Notes: generated by a model from the letters alone, not told the origin. A stretch of DNA of 64,000 bases from Trueperaceae bacterium (GCA_020431825.1 JAGQHN010000014.1:1-64000); one strand, 5' to 3'. Positions 7,014 to 17,448 are shown, numbered from the stretch's first letter. Translations and numbers: made by a program.

Positions 7014-9335
7014 TTATTGCAACTTTTTCTCTATAAGCTCTTTCACCAGTTGCGGGTTAGCCTTGCCACCTGACTCACGCATGACCTGACCCATAAAGAA
7101 GCCACTTAGCCCTGTCTTGCCGCCCTTATAAGCCTCGACTTTGTCGGGGTTTGCTGCTAAAACCTTATCAATAAGCGGTTCTATTTCTGAGCTGTCGGTG
7201 ACTTGCTCGAGCCCTCTTTCCGCGACAATTGCCCTGGCAGTTTTGCCCTCGAGCATTTCGGCAAAGACCTCTTTGGCAATACGGTTATTAATGGTTTCCT
7301 GATTGATCAGTTCGATAAGTTCTGCCAAATCTTTGGCTTTTAACTTTTGTGCAGGTGCTTCATCTGCGGCAAGCTCGCGGCGCAATTCATTAATAATCCA
7401 GTTGGCGGTTAACTGTGGATTGTTGGGGTAAGCCAGCACTGCATCTTCAAAGTAATTTACCAGTTTGTCGTCAGCTATCAGCATAACAGCGTCATCATGT
7501 GAGAGCCCAAAAACCTTACTTTCGAGTTTCTCGAGCTTGGCCTTTTGCTCATTGCTAAAGCTAAGCACCGGGTCAAGCGGCTCTCCTATAGAAGCAGCCA
7601 CTTTGGGCTGCGCAGGCTTGGCCTCTTTGTCGGCTTTAGGTTTCACCTGTTTGGTGGCCCACGAGTCTTTCAGGCTAATAATGCGGTTAAAGACCAGAGC
7701 TTCAGGGCTCGAGTCCTTAGGGTCTTGCCAGAAATAGCCCTGCCGCTCAAACTGATAGCGACTTCCCTCTGCATCTGAAAGCACGCTTGGCTCGACCAAT
7801 CCCTCTTTTACAATGAGCGACTCCGGGTTCAAATAATCCAAAAAAGTTCCCTCTTCGTCATCCGGGTTTGGCACGCTAAAAAGCCGGTCATAAAGTCTGA
7901 TTTCTGCTTTTAAGGCATGTTCAGCACTCAGCCAGTGAATGGCACCCTTGACCTTGATGCCCGACACATTTTCGCCTAGCGAGTCCGGGAAATAGCTGCA
8001 GCGTAACTCGCTGATCTTGCCACTTTCATCTTTTATGACTTCATCACAGCGAATCACATAGGCGTGCCGTAAGCGCACATGCTCCCCGGGAGAAAGTCGT
8101 TTGAACCCTTTGGGAGGACGCTCGGCAAAATCTTCCTGCTCGATATAAAGCGTCTTACTAAAAGGCAATTTACGACTACCCGATTTAGCAATGTCAGAAG
8201 GCCAATAATCGGCCTCGAGCCAGTCTTCCCCTTCATAGTTACTGATGACAACTTTTAAAGGCTCTAAAACCCCCATAATTCGGGGGGCTTTGTGGTTCAG
8301 ATCATCCCGAATGGCATATTCCAGCAGGGCAATATCTACCGTCCGGTTAGTGCGAGACGTACCGACCCTCGAGGCAAAATCTCGGATTGACTCTGGCGTT
8401 ACTCCGCGTCTACGAAGGCCTGCAAGTGTGGGCATACGCGGGTCATCCCAGCCACTGACATGACCACCATTAACCAGCTGTATGAGCTTACGTTTACTGA
8501 CAATGGTGTACTCGAGGCTCCGCCGACCAAATTCATATTGACGAGGCCTGGGCTCTTCAAACAAATTGTCAACCAGCCAGTCGTAAATCGCCCGGTTCTC
8601 GACAAACTCCAGCGAGCATAGCGAGTGCGTAATGCCCTCAATTGCATCTGAAAGCGGGTGGGCATAGTCGTACATCGGGTAAATACACCACTTATCTCCG
8701 GTGCGGTAGTGACTCTGATGCAAGATGCGGTAGAGAATCGGATCACGCAGTTTCATATTGGGGCTAGCCATATCAATTTTCGCCCGCAAAATATGCTCCC
8801 CCTCTTTAAACTCGCCCGCTCTCATACGCTCAAAAAGCTCGAGGTTTTCTTCTACGCTGCGGTTTCTATAGGGGCTTTCCTTACCGGGCTCGGTGACCGT
8901 TCCCCGGTACTCACTTATGGCATCTTCGGGCAAACTATCGACATAGGCCTTGCCAGCTTTTATCAGGCGAATCGCCATGGCGTAAAGCTGATCATAGTAG
9001 TCAGAAGCAAAGTAAATATGTTCGCCCCAGTCCCAACCGAGCCAGGTCAAATCTTCTATGATGGCCTCGGCATATTCCATGCGCTCGCCTTCCGGATTGG
9101 TATCATCCATCCGCAAATGAAAGCGACCCCCATAATCCCTGGCAATACCGTAATCAATAAAACTGGCATAGGTATGGCCTATATGGGCGTAGCCGTTTGG
9201 CTCAGGGGGAAAACGGGTAACGACTTCGCTGTGTTTACCCGTCGTCAAATCATTGTCAATAATTTCAGTAATAAAATTGGGGCTTACCATGCGGTTTTCA
9301 TCAGCAGGAATGCTGGCTTTAGCTTTAACAGTCAT
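7014..9335 (-). CDS. glnS: Glutaminyl-tRNA synthetase with C-terminal GatB/YqeY-like domain
   Basis: Charges tRNA-Gln with glutamine in the cytoplasm. The 773-aa protein is longer than the E. coli enzyme (about 550 aa). Class I motifs are PPEPNGYAHIGH (43-54) and VSKRK near residue 280 (KMSKS equivalent), followed by the anticodon-binding beta-barrels up to about residue 560. The last ~180 residues form a helical GatB/YqeY-like domain (LTANWIINELRRELAAD, GFFMGQVMRESGGKANP) after a lysine/proline-rich linker. This extension is known from Deinococcus GlnRS, where it aids tRNA binding. TTGGAG precedes the ATG. Confidence 0.95.
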   Translation of the reverse strand: MTVKAKASIPADENRMVSPNFITEIIDNDLTTGKHSEVVTRFPPEPNGYAHIGHTYASFIDYGIARDYGGRFHLRMDDTNPEGERMEYAEAIIEDLTWLGWDWGEHIYFASDYYDQLYAMAIRLIKAGKAYVDSLPEDAISEYRGTVTEPGKESPYRNRSVEENLELFERMRAGEFKEGEHILRAKIDMASPNMKLRDPILYRILHQSHYRTGDKWCIYPMYDYAHPLSDAIEGITHSLCSLEFVENRAIYDWLVDNLFEEPRPRQYEFGRRSLEYTIVSKRKLIQLVNGGHVSGWDDPRMPTLAGLRRRGVTPESIRDFASRVGTSRTNRTVDIALLEYAIRDDLNHKAPRIMGVLEPLKVVISNYEGEDWLEADYWPSDIAKSGSRKLPFSKTLYIEQEDFAERPPKGFKRLSPGEHVRLRHAYVIRCDEVIKDESGKISELRCSYFPDSLGENVSGIKVKGAIHWLSAEHALKAEIRLYDRLFSVPNPDDEEGTFLDYLNPESLIVKEGLVEPSVLSDAEGSRYQFERQGYFWQDPKDSSPEALVFNRIISLKDSWATKQVKPKADKEAKPAQPKVAASIGEPLDPVLSFSNEQKAKLEKLESKVFGLSHDDAVMLIADDKLVNYFEDAVLAYPNNPQLTANWIINELRRELAADEAPAQKLKAKDLAELIELINQETINNRIAKEVFAEMLEGKTARAIVAERGLEQVTDSSEIEPLIDKVLAANPDKVEAYKGGKTGLSGFFMGQVMRESGGKANPQLVKELIEKKLQ

Positions 9336-9574
9336 AGAACTCCAAGAGAAAAAGCAAGCCTGAAAGGCTAGTTGTGACTTAAGTTTAAAGGAAAAAGGTA
9401 GAAAGATAAAATGAACGCAGGACTAGGCCTGTCGCTGGAAACGATTAGCACAAAAATAAAGGCTAAACATAGTTAAAGGCTAGCACAAGAAAGGGGAATT
9501 ATACAAGTATACTTTTTCTTATACGATGTTAGCCGCCACCCAAAACAGGTGAGGCTATCTAGCCCGACAAAGGA

Positions 9575-10129
9575 TTAATCGCAGGGTCTTATATCACCTA
9601 AACGCCGACCCAAAGTTGCACTTAGTTCAACCCCAGTCAGGCACTGAAGCCCAAGCTTGCCCTGATAATTGTCCAGAATGAATAGCTGCCTGTCTTCACT
9701 AAGGCCCTGATAGAATAACCTGGAACTCGAGCCTCCCATACTGACAGTTAGCCATACAGAAATCCGCTCACCTAAAACTCGCTCTGGTGCTGGGCGTGGG
9801 TCTCTGGGCTCGAGTAGCGGGTGACCATTATGAAAATTCAGGTAGACTTGACCCTCGTCTTGTTTCAGTTCTCCCCAAAGTACAACCCAGTGACCACCAG
9901 GCGGCAACCAATCAAACTTGCCGCCTCGCACTTCAAGAGAATAATCTCCCCAGCTTAGTTTGCCCTCAATGCGGTTACTAAAGCTTTTATTCGTTTCATA
10001 AAAGCCTGTCAGACTGACATATCCTGTTGCGCCCTCTAGGTCGGCAAAAGATAGTGTTCTATACTCCTTAGCAGACACCAGCCCCAGTAAAACATACAGA
10101 ACACAAATAATAATACGTCTCAGTTTCAT
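9575..10129 (-). CDS. Exported protein of unknown function (184 aa)
   Basis: I do not recognise the family. The protein has an N-terminal signal sequence (basic MKLRR, then a hydrophobic stretch ending near VSAKEY) and a beta-rich mature part with WVVLWGELKQ and NFHNGHPLL. Two cysteines near the C-terminus (CLTG, RPCD) could form a disulfide. AAGGGGA precedes the ATG. It stands alone, about 240 bp downstream-side of glnS upstream sequence, in a stretch of exported proteins. Confidence 0.55.
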   Translation of the reverse strand: MKLRRIIICVLYVLLGLVSAKEYRTLSFADLEGATGYVSLTGFYETNKSFSNRIEGKLSWGDYSLEVRGGKFDWLPPGGHWVVLWGELKQDEGQVYLNFHNGHPLLEPRDPRPAPERVLGERISVWLTVSMGGSSSRLFYQGLSEDRQLFILDNYQGKLGLQCLTGVELSATLGRRLGDIRPCD

Positions 10130-10436
10130 TCCCCTTCTAGTAAAAAGCCTGCCGTGCTTTAAAGTATTGGAATTCCTTTAGACGGTCTTCATGAAAAAAT
10201 TTGTGCTCTATCGTCAATCCTCCACCCAGTATGCGTTTGGCAGTGTCTAGGTAAAAGGTCTTATTTGTCCTTTCAGCAAGGCTGGAATCCGTATGAAAGA
10301 TAGAGATGGCTTAAGCCCTCAGCTAAAGAAAAACTACAGGTTAAGCTGGAGACCTTTTAAGATCTGTTTAAGCCCGCTTTAACAGCAAAGAAAAAGGAGG
10401 TGCCAAGCACCTCCCAAAGTTGAAACTAAGAAAACG
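10130..10436. other. Intergenic region
   Basis: About 300 bp without a supported gene. Apart from the terminator at its right-hand end, it should hold the promoter of the 184-aa gene, but I see no clear -35/-10 pair. Confidence 0.4.
10391..10414 (-). terminator. Rho-independent terminator of the metallopeptidase-like lipoprotein gene
   Basis: On the minus strand GGAGGTGC pairs with GCACCTCC (10396-10403 with 10407-10414, 3-nt loop) and is followed by five T and CTTT. It lies about 20 bp after the stop codon. Confidence 0.8.
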
Positions 10437-12869
10437 CTAGTAAGGCAATTCGCCTTTAAAACGAACCACCATGAAGTAAGGCGCTGCATCGGCAGAAGAC
10501 AGGCTTATGGTCACCGTTTGCCCCTGGCCTTTGCCCACATAGTAGGCTACCGAACGCGTAGCCCCTACAGTTGCCTCGAGTGGTGAATAGGCGAGAGGCG
10601 TCCAGTAAACCGGATCGGTCTCACTCTCTGGGCCATCGCGCAAGTTAAGTTTGTCGTACTGAAAATCGTATTTATCAAGAATGCTAAGTTTCGTATCATC
10701 AAAAAGCAAAGTGGCTGCCCACTGCATCATGGTGGCAGGAAAATCAGTAAAAGCACCGCCTAAGTTCTTTTCGATATTTTCAATACCCGCTTCAGGTCCG
10801 GCAGTCCACGGCTTCCAGAAAGTAGTTTGCCCTCTATCCTCGGCAATCTTCCAGAGGTGCAGAAAGTTCCAGCCGTACCAGCTAAAGGTATCATCGACTT
10901 CACCAACAATCCTTACATCTTGCGGTGAGGCGAGACCAACACTGGCGGCGGCCTGAGCGTAGCCAGATAAAGCACTTGGATAGGGCGACAGTTCCTCGGC
11001 TGCAACAGCTGAACCTTCTTCAAACCAGGGGTCCTCAAAGGCAATAAACTGATCCTGAGGTAAGGCAAAACGCCCACCTAGAGCAACCAGGTGTTTAAGT
11101 TCGTGCACCAGGGTTGAAGGTAGCCATAGATCAAGGAAGTCTGCTTTAGGAATACCTGGATCACCCGTATCTGGATTAGGCGCAAACACGCTGGGAACAG
11201 CGGCGTAAAAGATATCGCCCTCGTTACTGTAAGGGGACTCAAAATCACCTGTTCCATTAAGCAGAAAGTCTTCTGAGGTTACATAGCCAAAAGCACCAAT
11301 AAAGCCAAAGACAATAAAAATCTTCCCGTTATTATCAAAATCCTGGAAGCTACCAAAGTTGCTTTCAATCACAGGCAAGAGCTCAGTTTCAAAGCGATTC
11401 GCCTGATCTGCCAGTTCAGCAGTGCTCAGTTCGGTCTTATACTCATCATCAATAAACCAGTAAGCGTGCTCACTTTCAAACACCAGCGTGGTATTACGCA
11501 ATTCACCTTCTATAAAAAAATCGCAGGCTTTACTACCAACCGTGTAAGGTGCAGCGCAGTTATCACTAAAGCCCTGAGTGCTGATACTTTGCCCGCCCTC
11601 ACGTTTGACCTTGTTAATTAGCTCGAGCTCTTCCTTGAGATGGCTTATATGCTCATTTTGCAATTGCTTTAGGCGCTCCTGCAAAGGATTTGTTGCCTGC
11701 GTTTTAAGAACAGTCTTGGGTGTCGTAGGCGTAACACTGCTCACTTCAATCTGATAGGTCATGCGGTCTGGCTCAAAGTCCTGGGTTGCATAAACCGGAA
11801 TAATCGCTACGCTTTCATCGGTAGCAAGATCTTTCAGGGATACAGCAACCGTTGAGTTAGCAGCAAACTTATCTGGCCCGATAATTTCAGCCGTATCAGT
11901 AGTATCAATAGTTACATCAATACTACCTTCACGAAGTAAGACGGTGGTCTTTGCCGTATTGGTGCCAAAACGGTTGCTGGCTGAAAGCGTAAAATCGGTA
12001 TTAACATTGATGATTCCAGTAGCTACGCTCTGCCCTGTCACCTGACCAATACCCTGATCAAGTTCAAGACTGGTAGCACCTTCAACCTGCCACTCGAGCC
12101 TGCTTGGCTTACCCGCATCAATAATATATGGATTGCCCCTAAATAGACTTATGATCGGAGCACCATTGGTTTCTAAGAGATACTTACCTGTATCCTTAGG
12201 TTCATAGCTAGTCACGATAATGGTATAGGTAGCACCAGCCACGGCTTCAATCGTGTAGGACTCGAGCAACCCAGGAAGATCATCAACTTCACCGATAAGC
12301 TCAGCGCCCTGAGCCGTTTCTTGCACTACATAAAGATAACTATCAAACTCACTGCCTGTCGCTCCCTGACCTGTCAAATTGACAATAACCTTTTCACCTT
12401 CTTTAAGCGGCTCGAGCCGATAAGCATCGGCAAAAAAATCAGTGGCCCCATCAAAAAACTCTGACAGTGTCAAATCCTGTGTGTCTAGTGACCCCTGCAC
12501 AGTTGCCTTCGCCTTGATATCAACAATCTTGTTTGTAGGCAGGTCATCAACGACAAAACTTGCCTTTACTTCTCCAGACTCATTTTTGGCAGTCAGGGTA
12601 AAGGTGGTCTTTTCACCCGCCTTGGCACTGGTTGTTATGGTTGTTTTACCACTCACATCACCAACCCCCTGATCAATAGTTAGACTCAGGTTTTCTCCTT
12701 CAACTTCCCAGCTCAGGCTCACGTTAAGCAAACTCGCATTTGCTGCATCGGGGCTCGAGGTTCCTGTAAAGGACTTGATAACAGGGGCTGAAACAGGCTG
12801 CTTAGTCCCTCCACACGCTCCCATTACCAGCAAGACACAAGCCAGAGAAAAAAATTTCACCCACTTCAT
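10437..12869 (-). CDS. Lipoprotein with Ig-like/PPC-like repeats and M30-type HExxH metallopeptidase domain
   Basis: An 810-aa surface lipoprotein: MKWVKFFSLACVLLVMGACGG has a lipobox ending at Cys. I chose the ATG at 12867-12869, which CAGGAGG precedes; the longer frame opens only with TTG. The N-terminal half has two similar Ig-like modules (LSWEVEGENLSLTIDQGVG and LEWQVEGATSLELDQGIG) around a PPC-like segment. The C-terminal half has HELKH near residue 585, followed about 30 residues later by WFEEGSAVAAEE, which fits an M30 (hyicolysin-like) zinc peptidase with a downstream Glu ligand. Likely extracellular proteolysis or surface anchoring. Confidence 0.7.
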   Translation of the reverse strand: MKWVKFFSLACVLLVMGACGGTKQPVSAPVIKSFTGTSSPDAANASLLNVSLSWEVEGENLSLTIDQGVGDVSGKTTITTSAKAGEKTTFTLTAKNESGEVKASFVVDDLPTNKIVDIKAKATVQGSLDTQDLTLSEFFDGATDFFADAYRLEPLKEGEKVIVNLTGQGATGSEFDSYLYVVQETAQGAELIGEVDDLPGLLESYTIEAVAGATYTIIVTSYEPKDTGKYLLETNGAPIISLFRGNPYIIDAGKPSRLEWQVEGATSLELDQGIGQVTGQSVATGIINVNTDFTLSASNRFGTNTAKTTVLLREGSIDVTIDTTDTAEIIGPDKFAANSTVAVSLKDLATDESVAIIPVYATQDFEPDRMTYQIEVSSVTPTTPKTVLKTQATNPLQERLKQLQNEHISHLKEELELINKVKREGGQSISTQGFSDNCAAPYTVGSKACDFFIEGELRNTTLVFESEHAYWFIDDEYKTELSTAELADQANRFETELLPVIESNFGSFQDFDNNGKIFIVFGFIGAFGYVTSEDFLLNGTGDFESPYSNEGDIFYAAVPSVFAPNPDTGDPGIPKADFLDLWLPSTLVHELKHLVALGGRFALPQDQFIAFEDPWFEEGSAVAAEELSPYPSALSGYAQAAASVGLASPQDVRIVGEVDDTFSWYGWNFLHLWKIAEDRGQTTFWKPWTAGPEAGIENIEKNLGGAFTDFPATMMQWAATLLFDDTKLSILDKYDFQYDKLNLRDGPESETDPVYWTPLAYSPLEATVGATRSVAYYVGKGQGQTVTISLSSADAAPYFMVVRFKGELPY

Positions 12870-13273
12870 ACAAACCTCCTGTTTCAAATTAACTCCATGT
12901 CCAGTATACCTAGGCTTATCCTTTTTTTCTCAACTCTCCCTTTTCGGCTTTCTCTACCACAAACAGCTTATGGCAACAGGCTTGTCTTGCCCCCAAAGTA
13001 AGTAGGATAAAGGTGTCCATCTCTTTTACCACTTGGTCAAGCATCTCAACCATTTTTTACTTTTTACCTGGCTCGAGTCTCTGCATAAAGCCCAATCTAC
13101 ACTTAGCTTATAGTCCGCCAAGCACTCCAAGGCTAAATTTTTGTATAGTCATAAAACCAGCTGAAAAATCAACTGCCCCAGTCAGTGTATTCTTCAGACA
13201 AACATCTTATTTTGGGAGGCGTCTTTATAAAAACTCTTAGCAACCCCAAACCCTATTTCAAAATGGAGGCTTT
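12870..13273. other. Divergent intergenic region
   Basis: About 400 bp between two divergent lipoprotein genes. It should carry both promoters. I find no palindrome or clear -35/-10 pair, and the short frame at 13013-13240 lacks a ribosome-binding site and a recognisable sequence. One CTCGAG occurs near 13072. Confidence 0.4.
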
Positions 13274-14890
13274 ATGCAAAACAGAAAATACTTGATTTTG
13301 CTTGTCTATCTCTTGCTCATCCCCTTTTTAAGCGCCTGTCCTGGAGGGGGATTTAATGGCCCAAAAGGCACCATTGAAGGCTTTGTGGTTAACCGCAAAG
13401 CAGGTACAGCCGTAGCAGATGTGCAGGTACAGGTAAATGGGTTTAACTTTAGCGCCAAAACAGATAGCAAGGGCTTTTATAGCATTCAAGCTCCCGCCAA
13501 TAATAAGGGAGTTACTTTGTTATTCTCAAAAACAGGCTATGCCCTTTCAAAAGTTGAAGGTCTAAGCCTTAGTAAAGATGAAACGATCACTTATGACACG
13601 CTGTTACCCGAGCGATTTGATTCCTTTTTGCCCACTGAGGCTCCTAGCTTAAGCATAAATGTCAGTGACGGGGCTGTGCTGAATGGCACCGACCTCGATA
13701 AGCAAACCCCTGATGCCTTTAAAGTCAAAATTAGCGGCTCGGTGAGCAAACCTGAGTTAAATGGTTTTGTTTATGCCGATGTTTCTTTAGGAAAAGCTGG
13801 CGGCAATTCAGGCTTTTTAAACTCGAGTGTTCCGCATACTGGCATTTTCAACTTTACAGGTAGCGAACAAGAAGTCATCGTCTTTGCCACCGGGTTTGAT
13901 GGAGAGACTAGCCTGCACTTTACCGCCTATGACAGCAATAACAATCGTACTGAACTTATCCGCCATGTTACGGTTAAAAGTAATGTTCCAGTAGCAGCTC
14001 CGGTGGCACCTAGCAATCCTAGCGCTTTTGCCATTACCTTTGGAGATGTTGGTGTCTTTGGCACGCTTAGTCATACAGCGAACCTGACTAAAACTTTGCA
14101 TAATGTCAATAAGCAAAAGCTAAAACAGCTTATAGCTACAAGACCCTCTGGCTCACTCAGTCCGCAATCTTTTCTTAATGAGGTTGTTACCTGGGCAGAA
14201 ATCAGCTTTACTTACAGTGCAGAAGGACTGCCAAGCGCCTTTGAAATTTACCGCAAAAAAGAGGGCGAAAGCGATTTCCGCCTTATTGGCAGAGCCAGTC
14301 CTTTTCAACTCGCCGTTTTTAATAGCAATGATGAGCTTGTCGGTTTTACCTATATTGACCCTGATCCCAGCCTTGAAGCAGGCGTAAAAACCAGCTACCG
14401 CATTGATGCTGTGACCGGGTCTAGCCGCAAGGCTTCAGTAGAAACCAGTACCACCCCCCTGGCACCTTTGCTTGTTACTGCCTCGAGCCCAGCAGATGGT
14501 TCCGTAGATGTTTCTCGCACACCAACTTACAGCATGACCTTAAGTGGTCGTAACAATCTGGTGTTCTACGGGGCAGTTGTGTTCGACCGGGTGCAGGCTG
14601 AGAACTTTTCTGAATGGTTAGGCTTTGGTGCCTCAGCCGACCCTGCTGAATCAACGCTTAGCCTGACACATAATGATGACGGGACGGCCACACTCGAGCA
14701 GTTACAGGCTTTCCACGCCTATGACTGGCAACCCTTTGCACTCACCAGTAATGGCACCCTTGATGAAAATGGTGACATCGTTGGCGAAACAGCCATTTCA
14801 ATAGCAGCTGATGCCTTTGACATTTTTGGAATTGGTTTTGGCGTTACCGATGTAACTGTTAATACTTTTGTCACAGGAAAAGGCAACTAG
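13274..14890 (+). CDS. Lipoprotein with carboxypeptidase regulatory-like domain
   Basis: A 538-aa exported lipoprotein: the signal sequence ends in LLIPFLSACPGGG with the lipobox Cys. Residues about 35-115 are a carboxypeptidase-regulatory/transthyretin-like beta sandwich (GTIEGFVVNRKAGTAVADVQ, TDSKGFYSIQAP). Later parts look fibronectin/Ig-like (TYSAEGLPSAFEIYRKKEGE, ASSPADGSVDVSRTPTYSM). No catalytic motif is seen, so a structural or adhesive surface role is likely. ATGGAGGC gives the start. The subtilase gene follows after 8 bp and is surely cotranscribed. Confidence 0.7.
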   Translation: MQNRKYLILLVYLLLIPFLSACPGGGFNGPKGTIEGFVVNRKAGTAVADVQVQVNGFNFSAKTDSKGFYSIQAPANNKGVTLLFSKTGYALSKVEGLSLSKDETITYDTLLPERFDSFLPTEAPSLSINVSDGAVLNGTDLDKQTPDAFKVKISGSVSKPELNGFVYADVSLGKAGGNSGFLNSSVPHTGIFNFTGSEQEVIVFATGFDGETSLHFTAYDSNNNRTELIRHVTVKSNVPVAAPVAPSNPSAFAITFGDVGVFGTLSHTANLTKTLHNVNKQKLKQLIATRPSGSLSPQSFLNEVVTWAEISFTYSAEGLPSAFEIYRKKEGESDFRLIGRASPFQLAVFNSNDELVGFTYIDPDPSLEAGVKTSYRIDAVTGSSRKASVETSTTPLAPLLVTASSPADGSVDVSRTPTYSMTLSGRNNLVFYGAVVFDRVQAENFSEWLGFGASADPAESTLSLTHNDDGTATLEQLQAFHAYDWQPFALTSNGTLDENGDIVGETAISIAADAFDIFGIGFGVTDVTVNTFVTGKGN

Positions 14891-14898
14891 GAGGCGCC

Positions 14899-17442
14899 AT
14901 GAGATTCTTTCGTTTTACCTTTCTTACGCTAAGCCTTTTCATCCTGGCGGCTTGTAGCAAAACCGCGATTACCCCTCATGCCACTCCTGCTCCTGTCGTC
15001 AAACTTGATCCTGGCAAAAGCTATGTTGCTCAGGAGTTAATCATTGGTTACGAGGCTGGACAAAACCCTGAAAAACTTGCTGCCCAATTAGGTGGAAGTG
15101 TTAAATCGAATTGGCCACAGATCAATGCCGCGCTTATTAGTCTTTCTGACAGCATCTCAGTTGAAAAAGCGCTTTCAGAACAAAATCTTAAAGGCCTGAG
15201 GTATAGCCAACCCAACTATGCCAAGATTCTAGAACCTACCCCCACTGTCAGTGCTGCCCAAATGCGTAGTCTGGCCTCGAGCACTATCAGTGACCCTGAT
15301 TTTGACAAACAGTGGTTCCACCGCCAGCTAAATACCGAAGCAGCCTGGGACCTGGGAGCCACTGGCAAAGGCATACGCATTGGTATTCAAGATGATTTTA
15401 TTGATTTACAGCATCCTGACCTTGCTGCCAACATGTTCTACCCCGGCTTTGATGGTGCAAGCCTGAGTCTGATTACAAAAACCACTCCCCATAATGGTAT
15501 TCCTGATGCTTCGCATGGTTCTTCCGTCGCTGGCTCAGCAGCAGCGGTTGCCAATAGTGTTGGTGGCCGTGGCAGTGCTTTTGAGGCCAGCATCGTGCCC
15601 TTAAACCATACGGCGGCAGGTGAGGATGGCCTGGGCGTGATTACCGATGGAGGCGTTGTCTTTACCTCTCTCTTTGCCGCAGACGGACCCGACGGTATCT
15701 CTCCTATTTTTGGTGGTTTAAATGGTGAAGCCCCAACCGAAGATACTGATTCAGCACCGGGAACCAAAGCTTATGTTCATATTGTCAATATGTCATGGGG
15801 TGGCAGGTTTTACAGTCAAATCACCAAAGACGTAATGGATTACATGCTGCTACACGGCATTGTGCTGGTGGCTTCTGCAGGTAATACTCCTGACACCGGT
15901 TTTCAAGAACCCACCTGGTTTCCAGGGATTATCAGTGTGGCTGCGACTCAGCCTGACGGTGGTAGAACAGACTTCTCTAACCGAGGCAAGCAACTCACCG
16001 TTGCCGCGCCAGGAAAAAATATCTGGGTACCAACCACCAGAGCCTGTACTTTTGAGACGCCAGATTTTTCTTCTTGTACCGCCGGAGATACTGACTACAC
16101 TTATATCAGTGGTACCTCGTTCTCAAGTCCTCTTGTATCCGGTGTTGTAGCTCTTATGCTAGACGCCAGCGCTCTGCGCGATGGCAGCGGTAAGATTACA
16201 GGCATGAATCTTGGGCCCGCACAGGTTAGGCAGATTCTTGAACAAACCGCTAATAAACCTGCTGACTACAGTTTTGACGCCCTGGGTTACGGCATAGTAG
16301 ACGCTGGTAAAGCTGTTGCCATGGCCAAAGATGCCAGCAAACGTCCTCCTGCAGGTGCCAATATTATTGTTACTTCCGTACTTGCTTCTGATGAAAGGTT
16401 TGGTCTGGGTAGTGTCGGTTTAAGTCTCATTTCGGTAGATGGCAATGAGGCTAGCGAATATGCCCAGACTGGTTTTGGTCAAATTTTTGGCACGGGCATG
16501 GGATTTTTCTTTCAGGTTAAACCAGGGGCATATCGTCTGCTTGTAAGTGGTCCAAACGAAGTAGCCACCGGAGCTGTTGCTGATGCTCAGGAGCTACTTA
16601 TAAATGTAGCAGCAGGGGAAACAAAAAACATAAAAGTAGCCCTGAATGTTGAGAGTTTCGACGATCCGAATGAACCCAATGATACTACCGCCACAGCCAG
16701 TCCTATTGGAGTAGGCCAAACAGTGACCGCCAGTGTCTACTCGAGTGGCGATAGTGACACCGATATCTATAGTCTGGATGTCACCAGTGGAACAACGTAC
16801 TGGATTAATGTTGATAGCGTTTCTGGTTTCCAAGACTTGAAAATGGATATTCTGGCAAGCGATGGTAGCACCGTCTTAGCCACGAATGAGAATAACCGAA
16901 AACAACCCGATGATGAAATTTTGCCTGATCCTGCCTTAAGTTTTACCGCCGCTAGTACGAGCAAAGTTTTTATCAGGCTCAGTAATTCAACCAGTATTAA
17001 TCCCTTTAACGTTTATCAACTGGATATAAGCACCTTAGCAGGTACAGAAAGCGAGCCAAATGGCAGTGCGAGCCTGTCATGCGATATTACTGCCCCTGAC
17101 TTTACCGGAGCTAATGCCTTAGCTCCAGGTACAGCGCTCGACGCCGAACTAGCAACCGAGACCGACGTTGATATCTTTAGCTCGAGCCTTAGCAAAGATG
17201 CCACCTATGTCATTGACCTGGAAACGGTTATCAACCTTAACCCTGATACGGTTTTGGCAGTCTTTGCCGGAGATGGCAGCTTACTAAGACAAAATGATGA
17301 CTTTGACTATCAGGACTCGCGCATCTTCTTTACGCCTGCGGTTACTGGCAACTACTTTATTGCCGCATCAAATTGTAATGATGGCGATCAGTCTTCAAAA
17401 GGGCCTTATCGTATCTCGCTTACAACGTTAGTAACTCAGTAA
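14899..17442 (+). CDS. S8 (subtilisin-like) serine protease lipoprotein with two PPC domains
   Basis: An 847-aa exported protease. The lipobox LAAC ends the signal sequence. Residues about 40-115 look like a fervidolysin-type propeptide. The catalytic triad is D165 (IGIQDDFID), H206 (ASHGSSVAG) and S407 (GTSFSSP), with oxyanion N329 (ASAGN). Two pre-peptidase C-terminal domains follow, starting near DPNEPNDTTATA and ESEPNGSASL. AGGAGGC precedes the ATG. It forms an operon with the preceding lipoprotein and faces the divergent HExxH lipoprotein, so the region is an extracellular protein-degradation group. The short insertion with CTFETPDFSSC may hold a disulfide. Confidence 0.9.
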   Translation: MRFFRFTFLTLSLFILAACSKTAITPHATPAPVVKLDPGKSYVAQELIIGYEAGQNPEKLAAQLGGSVKSNWPQINAALISLSDSISVEKALSEQNLKGLRYSQPNYAKILEPTPTVSAAQMRSLASSTISDPDFDKQWFHRQLNTEAAWDLGATGKGIRIGIQDDFIDLQHPDLAANMFYPGFDGASLSLITKTTPHNGIPDASHGSSVAGSAAAVANSVGGRGSAFEASIVPLNHTAAGEDGLGVITDGGVVFTSLFAADGPDGISPIFGGLNGEAPTEDTDSAPGTKAYVHIVNMSWGGRFYSQITKDVMDYMLLHGIVLVASAGNTPDTGFQEPTWFPGIISVAATQPDGGRTDFSNRGKQLTVAAPGKNIWVPTTRACTFETPDFSSCTAGDTDYTYISGTSFSSPLVSGVVALMLDASALRDGSGKITGMNLGPAQVRQILEQTANKPADYSFDALGYGIVDAGKAVAMAKDASKRPPAGANIIVTSVLASDERFGLGSVGLSLISVDGNEASEYAQTGFGQIFGTGMGFFFQVKPGAYRLLVSGPNEVATGAVADAQELLINVAAGETKNIKVALNVESFDDPNEPNDTTATASPIGVGQTVTASVYSSGDSDTDIYSLDVTSGTTYWINVDSVSGFQDLKMDILASDGSTVLATNENNRKQPDDEILPDPALSFTAASTSKVFIRLSNSTSINPFNVYQLDISTLAGTESEPNGSASLSCDITAPDFTGANALAPGTALDAELATETDVDIFSSSLSKDATYVIDLETVINLNPDTVLAVFAGDGSLLRQNDDFDYQDSRIFFTPAVTGNYFIAASNCNDGDQSSKGPYRISLTTLVTQ

Positions 17443-17448
17443 TAGACT

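Noticed and set aside
8658-9371. 237-codon open frame on the plus strand opposite glnS
   Set aside because: It lies entirely within the well-supported glnS frame on the other strand, has no ribosome-binding site and shows no family features.
13013-13240. 75-codon frame in the divergent intergenic region
   Set aside because: No ribosome-binding site, atypical residue composition and no recognisable motif.
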